A stretch of 64,000 bases of DNA, taken from an uncultured Prevotellaceae bacterium. Its GTDB lineage: Bacteria > Bacteroidota > Bacteroidia > Bacteroidales > Bacteroidaceae. Location: contig ONKX01000007.1 in NCBI GenBank assembly GCA_900318555.1, forward strand, positions 1 to 64,000, given 5' to 3'. Of this stretch, positions 1 to 6,762 are shown piece after piece. The notes below the pieces were generated by a model, which did no database searches, was not told the DNA's origin, and saw only the letters and a list, made by a program, of their open reading frames with translations. Made by a program: the position numbers and the translations under genes. The stretch's first letter is position 1, and every line of letters starts with the position of its first letter.

Positions 1-173
1 CACCAAAGAAACCTATAGACATACAGAAATACAGGGAGCTACTGCCTGACAGATGGAAGGCACTATAGCCAACTAGGTGTCAGAACGGATACGGTTACTA
101 ATTGCTATAGGTTCATCTACTCTTATGGTTTTGGGCTATAGATTTGTTCAGCAATCTCATTAATACAAACCAT

Positions 174-240
174 CAGTCCGTGCCTATCGGACAGCCTGTC
201 CGCACCTTGCGGACTCAGAGTTCTCTGACCACGGTCAGAG
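174..240. repeat. Phased dyad repeats (family D)
   Basis: CGGAC occurs at 188 and 210, and CGGTC at 232, which is exact 22-bp spacing. Each is the right arm of a dyad: GTCCG/CGGAC (176-192), GTCCGCA/TGCGGAC (198-214) and CTCTGACC/GGTCAGAG (223-240). A related array lies at 32081-32142. Confidence 0.6.
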
Positions 241-357
241 TGTGGCGTTGCAATCGCTCCTTACGGACTAACGACGAGCAAGAAGCCGCTTTCCTGTGAG
301 CAAGAAGCAACTTGTCCGTTAGCTTCCTTTGCGTCCCTTGTTTGCTTCGAGGTGATT

Positions 358-470
358 TGAGTGAGGGGTCAGTGAGGGGTGAGTGAAGGGTCAAGCTAAC
401 CCCTCACTGGCTCTCAGCCCCTTTCCACAAAGGCATTCCCAAAGATTTGAGTGAGGGGTGAGGGGTTGTC
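358..470. repeat. GTGAGGGGT direct and inverted repeats
   Basis: GTGAGGGGT or close variants occur several times between 358 and 470, with an inverted copy ACCCCTCAC near 399-407. Function unknown. Confidence 0.5.
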
Positions 471-546
471 ACGTGATAGTCTTCCAAAATCAGAAAACGT
501 CAGGTAAACCTTAAGCTTGGAACCACTAAACTCCGAGTTTACCGGC

Positions 547-617
547 ACTAAAATGCAATACTCCGAATGAAATTTCAATTACTCCAAAAGTATTTTCGTT
601 TACTCCGATAGTATTGT
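547..617. repeat. 21-bp phased array (family A)
   Basis: ACTCC starts at 560, 581 and 602, exactly 21 bp apart. Each is followed by a variable GAATGAAATTT/AAAAGTATTTT/GATAGTATTG part. The flank CACTAAAATGCAAT before the first unit is shared with the copy at 10167-10243. Other family members lie at 36104-36176 and 53616-53699. Confidence 0.75.
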
Positions 618-764
618 CCTCGACTCTCTTCTGGCTAATCGCCAACACCTTCCCTGCAAACCGTCGCTCTGCTCCCTGCTGTCGGCCGGATATCAGGGAG
701 CAGAGTGCCACACAGCAAGTAAGGTGATGGGGGCCGTTACTTTAGCGCTCTATTCTTGTGCCGT

Positions 765-917
765 ACTAAAGATTTCATTGTGCCTTACTAAAAGGTCTGT
801 AAGTACGAACTAAAGACTTTCAAGCTACGAACTAAAGTTAAAACTGCGCCAATGTTTGTAAAAACAATGACGATGTATGATAAAACTGTGACGATGTTTA
901 TTAAAACAAAGCCAATG
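765..917. repeat. Composite phased array (families C and B)
   Basis: ACTAAA starts at 765, 787, 809 and 831 (22-bp spacing). It is followed by G[AC]C[AG]ATG starting at 848, 869, 890 and 911 (21-bp spacing). The junction TAAAGTTAAAACTGCG recurs, inverted, at 25821-25960 after polA, so the two loci are copies of one composite element. Confidence 0.75.
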
Positions 918-935
918 ATATATCTTTTTTCACAC

Positions 936-960
936 CTCACAAAGGGTCAGACTTTGTGAG
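936..960. repeat. Perfect 9-bp inverted repeat
   Basis: CTCACAAAG (936-944) and CTTTGTGAG (952-960) with a 7-base loop. It lies downstream of the minus-strand gene ending at 1054. There is no T-run in the right place for a classical terminator. Confidence 0.4.
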
Positions 961-1053
961 TCAAAAGAACCGCCCCTCACACTCAAGTGCCTGCCCTCAT
1001 GTTACCATTTTTATTCCGCTTCCCCCTCAACCACACAAAAAACGAACCCCTTT

Positions 1054-1749
1054 CTATTTATTTCTGTCTATTTGAGCTTCAACAATATTATGTGCTTCAT
1101 CGTGAGTCAATCCAAAACATCTCTCAATGCTATTACATAAATCTGCAATCTTATTAAAACTGCTGGGCCCCCCATTAAAATCTATTGTTCCAGCGCTAGC
1201 ATGACTATAGAAATTGAAAAAGTAAATCAAGAAATCTCTAAGATCTATATCATTTCTGATTGTACCTAAAAGCTCCATATCTAATCCGGTTTTTCGTTTA
1301 CTGAAATAATCTTTTGCTTGATATACTTCAACACCTAAGGCTTCAGACATCACACACTCTAATCTCTGTGATACCCTGTAAACATAATCGTCATTCGCAG
1401 AATAAGCAAAGTTCTTCATTTTAGCGCATTGTTGAAGGATTGCGTATTTTTGTTCAACTGATGCAGCTGTTACTACATTTTGTATTTTCTCATATAGAGG
1501 TTTCATTTCTTCATCTATACTCCTTGAATTAGCCAATTCAACTTTTGTCTCATTTGAATTATATCTTAATGCCATAATAGCATAAATAAAAGCTGCTATC
1601 ATAACGATTTTAGATAACAAATTCCATTTATTAAAACTAAAATCCCAGCTAAATAATGAACTTATCAAGTATCCTACAATCACAATGGTAAGAAACATTA
1701 AACAGCCAATAACACGGCTTCTCTTCATTATTGATTCTTCTCTATTCAT
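1054..1749 (-). CDS. Hypothetical membrane protein
   Basis: I do not recognise this family. The product is about 231 residues from the chosen start (MNREESIMKRS); the next Met (1728) is an alternative. A longer reading from 1803 would begin inside a large inverted repeat (1785-1905) and is unlikely. Two hydrophobic segments lie near the N-terminus (around VIGCLMFLTIVIVGYLI and IVMIAAFIYAIMAL). A soluble, probably cytoplasmic, helical domain follows. No catalytic motif is visible. The gene stands alone, with repeat-rich DNA on both sides and AT-rich codon use compared with the housekeeping genes to the right, so it may be an accessory gene. Confidence 0.6.
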   Translation of the reverse strand: MNREESIMKRSRVIGCLMFLTIVIVGYLISSLFSWDFSFNKWNLLSKIVMIAAFIYAIMALRYNSNETKVELANSRSIDEEMKPLYEKIQNVVTAASVEQKYAILQQCAKMKNFAYSANDDYVYRVSQRLECVMSEALGVEVYQAKDYFSKRKTGLDMELLGTIRNDIDLRDFLIYFFNFYSHASAGTIDFNGGPSSFNKIADLCNSIERCFGLTHDEAHNIVEAQIDRNK

Positions 1750-1784
1750 AAATATTAAAAGGCGGAACCATTCGATACTTATTT

Positions 1785-1905
1785 GTTGCTGGGTTACCGC
1801 CAAGTAGACCTATCGTAAAACAAGCACGAATAGCCCACGCCTATCAAGCGTGAACCATTATCTGCTTGTTCTTCTACGATTGAATGTTTGGCGGTATTCA
1901 GCAAC
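1785..1905. repeat. Large imperfect inverted repeat
   Basis: The left arm (1785-1826) and right arm (1863-1905) are about 43 bases each. They share GTTGCTG, TACCGCCAA, ATCGTA and ACAAGCA in the same order on opposite strands, with a loop of about 36 bases. It could be a MITE-like remnant or a structured RNA. No transposase is nearby. Confidence 0.55.
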
Positions 1906-1997
1906 GAAGAACAAGAGCTAAAAGCTCAATATCTATGTATAAGTACGAACAGAAACGCTAATCTGTAAGTTAATAAATGTTTGTTATTGGTCTCTGT

Positions 1998-2029
1998 GAC
2001 CTCGTGAGGCTGAGCCTCATCATCAGGTC
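1998..2029. other. Strong hairpin of unknown role
   Basis: GACCT..TGAGGC-TGA-GCCTCA..AGGTC forms a nested stem with a perfect TGAGGC/GCCTCA core. It sits in the 285-base gap between the inverted repeat and the small ORF at 2090. It may be part of a structured RNA; no T-run follows on either strand. Confidence 0.4.
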
Positions 2030-2089
2030 GTAGCGTTACATTCGTTCTGTTTCTATGTCATCGGCAAAATCGTTTTTAAGGGTTATACA

Positions 2090-2185
2090 TTATTTATTCT
2101 TCTTTTCTGCAATATACTGCTTAATCTTTTCAATAAGCAATTGCGTGGGCTCGATATAAGGCTGAAGCTTTACGTTCATTCTCAT
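2090..2185 (-). CDS. Small ORF coupled to the nucleotidyltransferase
   Basis: A 31-residue reading frame whose ATG overlaps the stop codon of the nucleotidyltransferase gene by one base (TAATG), the usual sign of translational coupling. It is rich in Lys, Glu and Ile and predicted helical. In MNT/HEPN toxin-antitoxin modules a HEPN partner often occupies this position. This peptide is far too short for a HEPN domain, so it may be a remnant or an unrelated small protein. No motif is recognised. Confidence 0.35.
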   Translation of the reverse strand: MRMNVKLQPYIEPTQLLIEKIKQYIAEKKNK

Positions 2186-2508
2186 TAAGACTCATACAGC
2201 ACCTCCTTGTCTTCTTCAACGTTGTAGTAAAACATGGCGTGAGGACCGTTAAACCATTCATCTTTGGTATAGGCATGGGGACGAACGTCAGCTCCCAAGT
2301 CCCATCCCATCAGCACGAAAGGGTAGGAATATTTATCAAAATCCTCATGGGCAAGCTTCGGTTTGTCGATAAGCACCAACAAATCCCAGTCAGAGTCTTC
2401 ATGATAGTCTCCTCGGGCTCGCGAACCATAAAGGTATAGCGTACTACCCTTAGGCAATACGCGAGCAGCGGTCTGCTTAATGTGGTTTATCATCTGAACT
2501 TTGTCCAT
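2185..2508 (-). CDS. Minimal nucleotidyltransferase (MNT-like)
   Basis: About 107 residues from MDKVQMINHIK. The diagnostic nucleotidyltransferase motif GSRARGDYHEDSDWD followed by LLVLID is present: the GS turn and the two acidic metal-binding residues of the pol-beta superfamily. Such small proteins are known as antitoxin/AMP-ylating partners of HEPN toxins (MNT/HEPN modules) or as stand-alone enzymes. The start was chosen because a minus-strand TAtaTTTG box (2530-2537) lies just upstream, which rules out the longer frame from 2595. No HEPN partner of normal size is present: only a 31-residue frame follows, overlapping by one base. Confidence 0.75.
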   Translation of the reverse strand: MDKVQMINHIKQTAARVLPKGSTLYLYGSRARGDYHEDSDWDLLVLIDKPKLAHEDFDKYSYPFVLMGWDLGADVRPHAYTKDEWFNGPHAMFYYNVEEDKEVLYES

Positions 2509-2529
2509 GTTATTACACTTATCTGTGTG

Positions 2530-2537
2530 CAAATATA
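2530..2537 (-). promoter_or_regulatory. -7 promoter box for nucleotidyltransferase
   Basis: TATATTTG on the minus strand, matching the Bacteroidetes TAnnTTTG consensus, 22 bases before the chosen start codon. Confidence 0.6.
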
Positions 2538-2580
2538 CGAATAATTTCCGAATAAACGAATAAATTTTCGAAATAATTTG

Positions 2581-2588
2581 TATCTTTG
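2581..2588 (+). promoter_or_regulatory. -7 promoter box for DUF3843-type gene
   Basis: TATCTTTG followed by CAGGC; the start codon at 2620 lies 32 bases downstream. It is divergent from the box at 2530. Confidence 0.65.
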
Positions 2589-2619
2589 CAGGCATATTTT
2601 ATTTGTAAACATTATATTT

Positions 2620-4542
2620 ATGGCAAAGAAACAAAGAATACCCATAGTTACTGCTGGCGATATTAAGAAAAGACATCCCAGATACCTAACTTGCGAAACT
2701 GACAAGCAGTACGCAGAGTTGGCAAACGACATCTATGACATGATGTATGAAGAGATGGATTTTATGGACGATTTTCAGCTTAAGCATGCCTGCATCAGTT
2801 TGGCGCTCTATTTCGAAGATCTCCATTCTAATACACATCTCTTTGAAACCTTCACCACAATCTACCAGAGGATGTTCGGTCGCTATGTACCCTTCTATTT
2901 CTCGATGGATGCGCAATCGGCTGATGCCTCACTCGATGCCATGAAATTCATGTTGTGGCACAGCATTGCTGCAGAACGCGACGGCATGATGCTCAATCCT
3001 TCGAACCTAGGCTTAGCAAACATGGCCCAAAGACTAATAGAACTGTGGAACCAAAAACGAAATCAGATGCAACCCAACGAGGATCTTGCTGACTATCTAT
3101 ATTCAGAAGAGACCCAACAAGATGCTAACCAAGTGAAAACGGTGCTCATTTGGCTGAGTCTCAATAGTCTGCTCGGAAGATGGTATGGTAATCTTAATCC
3201 CAAGGATGACGAAGCAGGGCTGGGAAGACTGTTTGAAAAGGTTGGAATGACTGACAAGGAAATGCTGGAATATGCCAACGAATGCCATATCGTATTCAAT
3301 ATGCAAACTTGGCCGTTGTCGCTCGCTCCACAGCAAATCTATGCCGAGATGATCCGTATCGACATGGACGACCCTAATGATGAAATGGCCGAAGCAATAG
3401 AACAGATGCAAGTCAAACACTACGAAATGTTTCAGATAACAGGCAACGACAGTTCAGGAATAAAACTGAAGGATTTCCTTGGAGAAACATTCAGGGTGGA
3501 TTACAACAACTTCGTAGGTGATGCTCGCAAGCTCTGTAAAAAGCACTCGCATATTCTGGCCTCCTTCATCAAACTGGACAAGCAGTGGGAGGTAAACGGT
3601 CCAAGCCTTTGGATGAACCCAAGCAAAAAAAATTTTGAGATGTATCTTGAGGAGTTGAGAGAACATCACCACTGGATGAATGACTATAAAGGACAGTACG
3701 ATGAATTCATTGAGCACCACAACGGTGAACGCCTGTATTTCTTCAGAAACGGGAAAGATTACTTGAAATGGGTGAAAGACGAACTGCTGATTAAAGGCAC
3801 AGAAGTGATGGGTGATGTAGAGGGTATGAAAGAACCCATGGCCACCTTCTTCGAAGACAACGGACAGACTACGGCCTGCTCTCATTCTGGGTGTATCAAG
3901 CATCATGCAAACCCTTGCTACGATAAGTCGTATGCTGAAGAAAACGCCCTTAACTATATTGGTAATCCACAGACCTGCAGTCCTGGTATGTTGATGTACA
4001 TGCTGGATCATCGTTTACTGCCTGATGCTATGTTCAACGACATCAGAGGACGTGCTCATGGGCGAAAACTTATGCAGGAGAACCTCGAATTTATGGCTCG
4101 TTGCATGCGTCGCGACATCAAGACCCTGCAAGTATTCCATAAGCGTACAGATACCGATCATAATGATGACACCGAGGTACCCCTTGATAGATATAACACG
4201 AAACTGTCGTACGACGAATTTGTAGATAAGATATACGATGAAGACATTGTTCTGAGTAAAGCCAGAAAAGAATGGCAAGTGGTAGAATCAGACAACACCA
4301 AGATTATCATTCGTGATGTAGACAAACAAAAGGACTATGAGATTCGTACCCGTGACCTCTATGAGGCCCACCTCCACCTCAATCGAGAAGATATCCAAAT
4401 TGCCACTGTCGCTCCCTTCGTAGGCAAGGAAAATGCCTCAGCCGCCTCTGCCCTACTCTACAACATCGTCGGACAAGGAGAAGCTTTCAATAATCTTCGC
4501 AAACACTTTAGTGAAATCATAAAGAACTTGAAATTGAAATAA
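2620..4542 (+). CDS. DUF3843-like protein
   Basis: About 640 residues starting MAKKQRIP; this start lies just after a TATCTTTG box, so the 14 codons upstream are probably not translated. The N-terminal pattern (HACISLALYFEDL followed by FGRYVPFYF) resembles the Bacteroidetes family DUF3843, whose function is unknown; the assignment is from memory. The middle region has a Cys/His-rich patch (TACSHSGCIKHHANPC, near residues 420-435) that could bind a metal. The C-terminus is charged and contains NASAASALLYNIVGQG. There are no membrane segments and no signal peptide, so it is probably cytoplasmic. It is a single-gene transcription unit divergent from the nucleotidyltransferase. Confidence 0.6.
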   Translation: MAKKQRIPIVTAGDIKKRHPRYLTCETDKQYAELANDIYDMMYEEMDFMDDFQLKHACISLALYFEDLHSNTHLFETFTTIYQRMFGRYVPFYFSMDAQSADASLDAMKFMLWHSIAAERDGMMLNPSNLGLANMAQRLIELWNQKRNQMQPNEDLADYLYSEETQQDANQVKTVLIWLSLNSLLGRWYGNLNPKDDEAGLGRLFEKVGMTDKEMLEYANECHIVFNMQTWPLSLAPQQIYAEMIRIDMDDPNDEMAEAIEQMQVKHYEMFQITGNDSSGIKLKDFLGETFRVDYNNFVGDARKLCKKHSHILASFIKLDKQWEVNGPSLWMNPSKKNFEMYLEELREHHHWMNDYKGQYDEFIEHHNGERLYFFRNGKDYLKWVKDELLIKGTEVMGDVEGMKEPMATFFEDNGQTTACSHSGCIKHHANPCYDKSYAEENALNYIGNPQTCSPGMLMYMLDHRLLPDAMFNDIRGRAHGRKLMQENLEFMARCMRRDIKTLQVFHKRTDTDHNDDTEVPLDRYNTKLSYDEFVDKIYDEDIVLSKARKEWQVVESDNTKIIIRDVDKQKDYEIRTRDLYEAHLHLNREDIQIATVAPFVGKENASAASALLYNIVGQGEAFNNLRKHFSEIIKNLKLK

Positions 4543-4558
4543 GACAGAATACTTGATT

Positions 4559-4885
4559 CTAGAAACTTGGTTCCTGAGTGCCTCGAAGGAAAACAATCCG
4601 CCCTTCCTCGTCTTTGAAATAAAAACCTTCGAAACAAAGCGTTGTTTCGTCGGCATAATCGAAGGTGGCAATGTTGGAATAAGCCATGTATTCGCTATTT
4701 GCACCTTCATATTTGGCATTCAGTAACAGACAATTCCGTTTCTCACCAGCCATACCTTCCGGGCTGTAATAACTCAGTTTCCATGTACCAGAGAAAGTCC
4801 CTTCCAAAGGCTCCACGCTCTCCCAATCGGTATAGCGTTGTTCACCCTCAATGGTGACGACTTTGCGGCTCTGCCATTTGCGCAT
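4559..4885 (-). CDS. Hypothetical small protein
   Basis: 108 residues, family not recognised. The sequence looks like a compact beta-rich domain (TFSGTWKLSYYSPEG, ATFDYADETTLCFEGFYF). There is no signal peptide or membrane segment. It follows the EamA transporter gene by 16 bases on the same strand and is probably cotranscribed with it. The start is MRKWQSRK, with a short purine stretch (CAGGA) just before it. The 3' end converges on the DUF3843-like gene with a 16-base gap. It could be a truncated piece of a larger gene; nothing in the sequence settles this. Confidence 0.5.
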   Translation of the reverse strand: MRKWQSRKVVTIEGEQRYTDWESVEPLEGTFSGTWKLSYYSPEGMAGEKRNCLLLNAKYEGANSEYMAYSNIATFDYADETTLCFEGFYFKDEEGRIVFLRGTQEPSF

Positions 4886-4900
4886 TCCTGACAGTGTTCC

Positions 4901-4925
4901 GTCAGCCTAAAAAGAACAGGCTGAC
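4901..4925. repeat. Hairpin across the EamA stop codon
   Basis: GTCAGCCT and AGGCTGAC form a perfect 8-bp stem with a 9-base loop, covering the TGA stop of the EamA gene. It may attenuate read-through into the small downstream gene. No T-run follows it. Confidence 0.4.
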
Positions 4926-5834
4926 GCCAATGAAGGAGATAAAGGCGCCAACAATAGCCTTCCAGGTAATCTTCTCATGGAAGAGCCAATACGAGGGCAG
5001 AAGGATGATGATGGGCGTCATAGCCATCAGCGTGGAGGCAATGCCTGCTGCCGTATATTGTACTGCCATCAGCGAGAAGCCGACACCCACGAAAGGTCCG
5101 AAGATAGTGGTAGCCGTAGCAACGGTAAGTCCTTTCCTATCGTGCATAGCCTCGCGTAAAGGGGCCATTCCATTGCGATAATATAATAATAAGGTGAAAC
5201 CTATGATACCAACAATGCAACGGTAGAAATTAGCGCTGAAGGGTACTAACCATTCAGGTACATCCATCTCCGCTAAAGCGGCCACGTCGTAATGGTCCAT
5301 ACCGATCTTGCTCAATACCAATCCCACACCTTGACACACAGCCGCTCCGATAGCATAGAGCACGCCGTTAAGAGGTAGTTTCAGCGAAACCTTATGATGC
5401 TCACCTCGTCCAAGTACGGAAATACTGATTCCGGCAAGCGTTACCAGCATCGCCAGAATGCTCATCGCCGTCATCTGTTGCCCTAGCGTCACCCAAGCCA
5501 TCAAGGCGGCCGACAGCGGGGCCAACGTCATAAAGAGCTGCCCATAACGCGAACCTATAATAATATAGCATTGAAAGAGGCAGAAATCACCAATGACATA
5601 ACCCACCAGTCCAGATAGCAGCATCCATCCTGCAGCCTCTGTCGAAACACCTGTGGGTAACGGATTGCCCGTCACCACCAGAAACAACACCAGCGAGAAC
5701 ACTAGCGCCAGCGCCATTCGTAGCACATTCAGCGTCAGGTTGCCCAGCCGTTTCGAGCCGAACTCGCTTAGCAGCGCCGTCGCCGTCCACGAGAACGCTA
5801 CGCCTATCGATATCAGTTCGCCTAAATATGTCAT
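4902..5834 (-). CDS. EamA-family (DMT) transporter
   Basis: 310 residues with about ten hydrophobic segments arranged as two repeats of five, typical of drug/metabolite transporters in the inner membrane. The first repeat starts LGELISIGVAFSWTATALL. The second begins near residue 155 (LNGVLYAIGAAVCQGVGLVL) and ends with ITWKAIVGAFISFIGVSLFFL. Substrate unknown; family members export amino acids, metabolites or drugs. The gene lies 35 bases downstream of the DUF2461 gene on the same strand and probably shares its promoter. Length is normal for the family and no break is seen. Confidence 0.85.
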   Translation of the reverse strand: MTYLGELISIGVAFSWTATALLSEFGSKRLGNLTLNVLRMALALVFSLVLFLVVTGNPLPTGVSTEAAGWMLLSGLVGYVIGDFCLFQCYIIIGSRYGQLFMTLAPLSAALMAWVTLGQQMTAMSILAMLVTLAGISISVLGRGEHHKVSLKLPLNGVLYAIGAAVCQGVGLVLSKIGMDHYDVAALAEMDVPEWLVPFSANFYRCIVGIIGFTLLLYYRNGMAPLREAMHDRKGLTVATATTIFGPFVGVGFSLMAVQYTAAGIASTLMAMTPIIILLPSYWLFHEKITWKAIVGAFISFIGVSLFFLG

Positions 5835-5869
5835 CGTTTGTTTTTGTTTGGTCCTGCTATTATGCTCTA

Positions 5870-6604
5870 TTATTCATAGTCGTCAATCACAGCGTTCATG
5901 AAGTCCATCATCGGCTTGGCAGCACGGAAAATCTGCTCCATTTCATCGAGCCAGCCGTCGCCCTCGAAGAACGATTCCGGCACCGCATGCCAGCAACAGT
6001 AGTCCTTCAGGCGCAGATAGTTCACGTGGGGCCAGTCTTTGGGAAAACCTGATGGACAGGTCTTCAACTTCGCCAGTCCGAAGCCCTGGGGCTGGTCCCA
6101 GCTGTCGATATTGGTCGGATCCTTGGTGCTGCTGGCCTCATCGCTGCCGAAGTATTTCAGAAATGCTTTGCTCTCCACACATTTGAGCCACTCAGCTGTA
6201 TTCGCCATTATTTCGTTGCGACACGAGGTCAGGATGTTCGTCGGCAACCAGTAGTTGCCTACGGCCAGAAGACAATGGTCTGGCTCCAGATGGATATAGT
6301 AGCCGCCCCTCAATGCCTTTTTGCTCTTGGCATTGATATAGGCGCCAAAATGGTTCTTGTAAGGCGACTTATCGGCCGAGAAGCGCGTGTCGCGATAGAA
6401 ACGATAGGTGCAGTCCTTCACCTGCACATGGGCTATTTCGGGGTCGAACGTCACAATACGCTCCAGCGCCTGCTGCACACCCCGTTCATACTCAGCCCTG
6501 ACGGCCTCGTACTCCTTCTTGTGCTCCTGAAACCACTCGCGGTTATTATTGGCCATCACGTGGCGCAGAAATTTCAGTATTCTCTTCTCATCCATATCCT
6601 TCAT
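5870..6604 (-). CDS. DUF2461 family protein
   Basis: About 244 residues from MKDMDEKRIL. The family signature is clear: NNNREWFQEHKKEYE near the N-terminus, then RFYRDTRFSADKSPYKNHFGAY and GGYYIHLEPD. DUF2461 (TIGR02453) proteins are widespread and of unknown function. No signal peptide or membrane helix, so cytoplasmic. A TAccTTTG box on the minus strand (6620-6627) puts the transcription start close to the chosen ATG; a Met three codons further in is an alternative. It is the first gene of a likely three-gene unit with the EamA transporter and the 108-residue protein. Confidence 0.85.
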   Translation of the reverse strand: MKDMDEKRILKFLRHVMANNNREWFQEHKKEYEAVRAEYERGVQQALERIVTFDPEIAHVQVKDCTYRFYRDTRFSADKSPYKNHFGAYINAKSKKALRGGYYIHLEPDHCLLAVGNYWLPTNILTSCRNEIMANTAEWLKCVESKAFLKYFGSDEASSTKDPTNIDSWDQPQGFGLAKLKTCPSGFPKDWPHVNYLRLKDYCCWHAVPESFFEGDGWLDEMEQIFRAAKPMMDFMNAVIDDYE

Positions 6605-6619
6605 TTGTAAATTTGGGCA

Positions 6620-6627
6620 CAAAGGTA
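6620..6627 (-). promoter_or_regulatory. -7 promoter box for DUF2461 gene
   Basis: TACCTTTG on the minus strand, 16 bases before the start codon at 6604. Confidence 0.65.
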
Positions 6628-6762
6628 CAAATAAAAATAATAACTACCACCATATCTTCAGAAAAGTTTGTTCCTTTACAGCCAGAACGAACGAGACGAA
6701 GAGGGGGTTTCTCGGGACGATGAGGGCCACGATGAGAAAGCCGTAAAAAAAACGAGGGGGTA

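Larger units (their letters stand above)
1..1053. other. Non-coding, repeat-rich region
   Basis: No convincing gene is seen. The stretch holds dyads phased at about 22 bp (174-240), G-rich GTGAGGGGT repeats (358-470), a 21-bp array (547-617), two further phased arrays (765-917) and a 9-bp inverted repeat (936-960). The short open frame on the minus strand over 526-711 is an artefact of the 21-bp array, which translates as a seven-residue repeat. Confidence 0.7.

Noticed and set aside
473-480. parS site at a CACGTG sequence
   Set aside because: Only the central CACGTGA matches; the outer bases of the parS consensus are missing. The same holds for other CACGTG matches such as 42253.
526-711. 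61-residue open frame on the minus strand
   Set aside because: It is read through the 21-bp array, giving a seven-residue periodic peptide; the same DNA is intergenic elsewhere in the window.
547-917. CRISPR array
   Set aside because: Units are only 21-22 bp with no separate constant repeat and unique spacer of CRISPR size, and no cas genes are present.
1785-1905. Integron attC site
   Set aside because: The arms lack the GTTRRRY/RYYYAAC core sites and no integrase is nearby.
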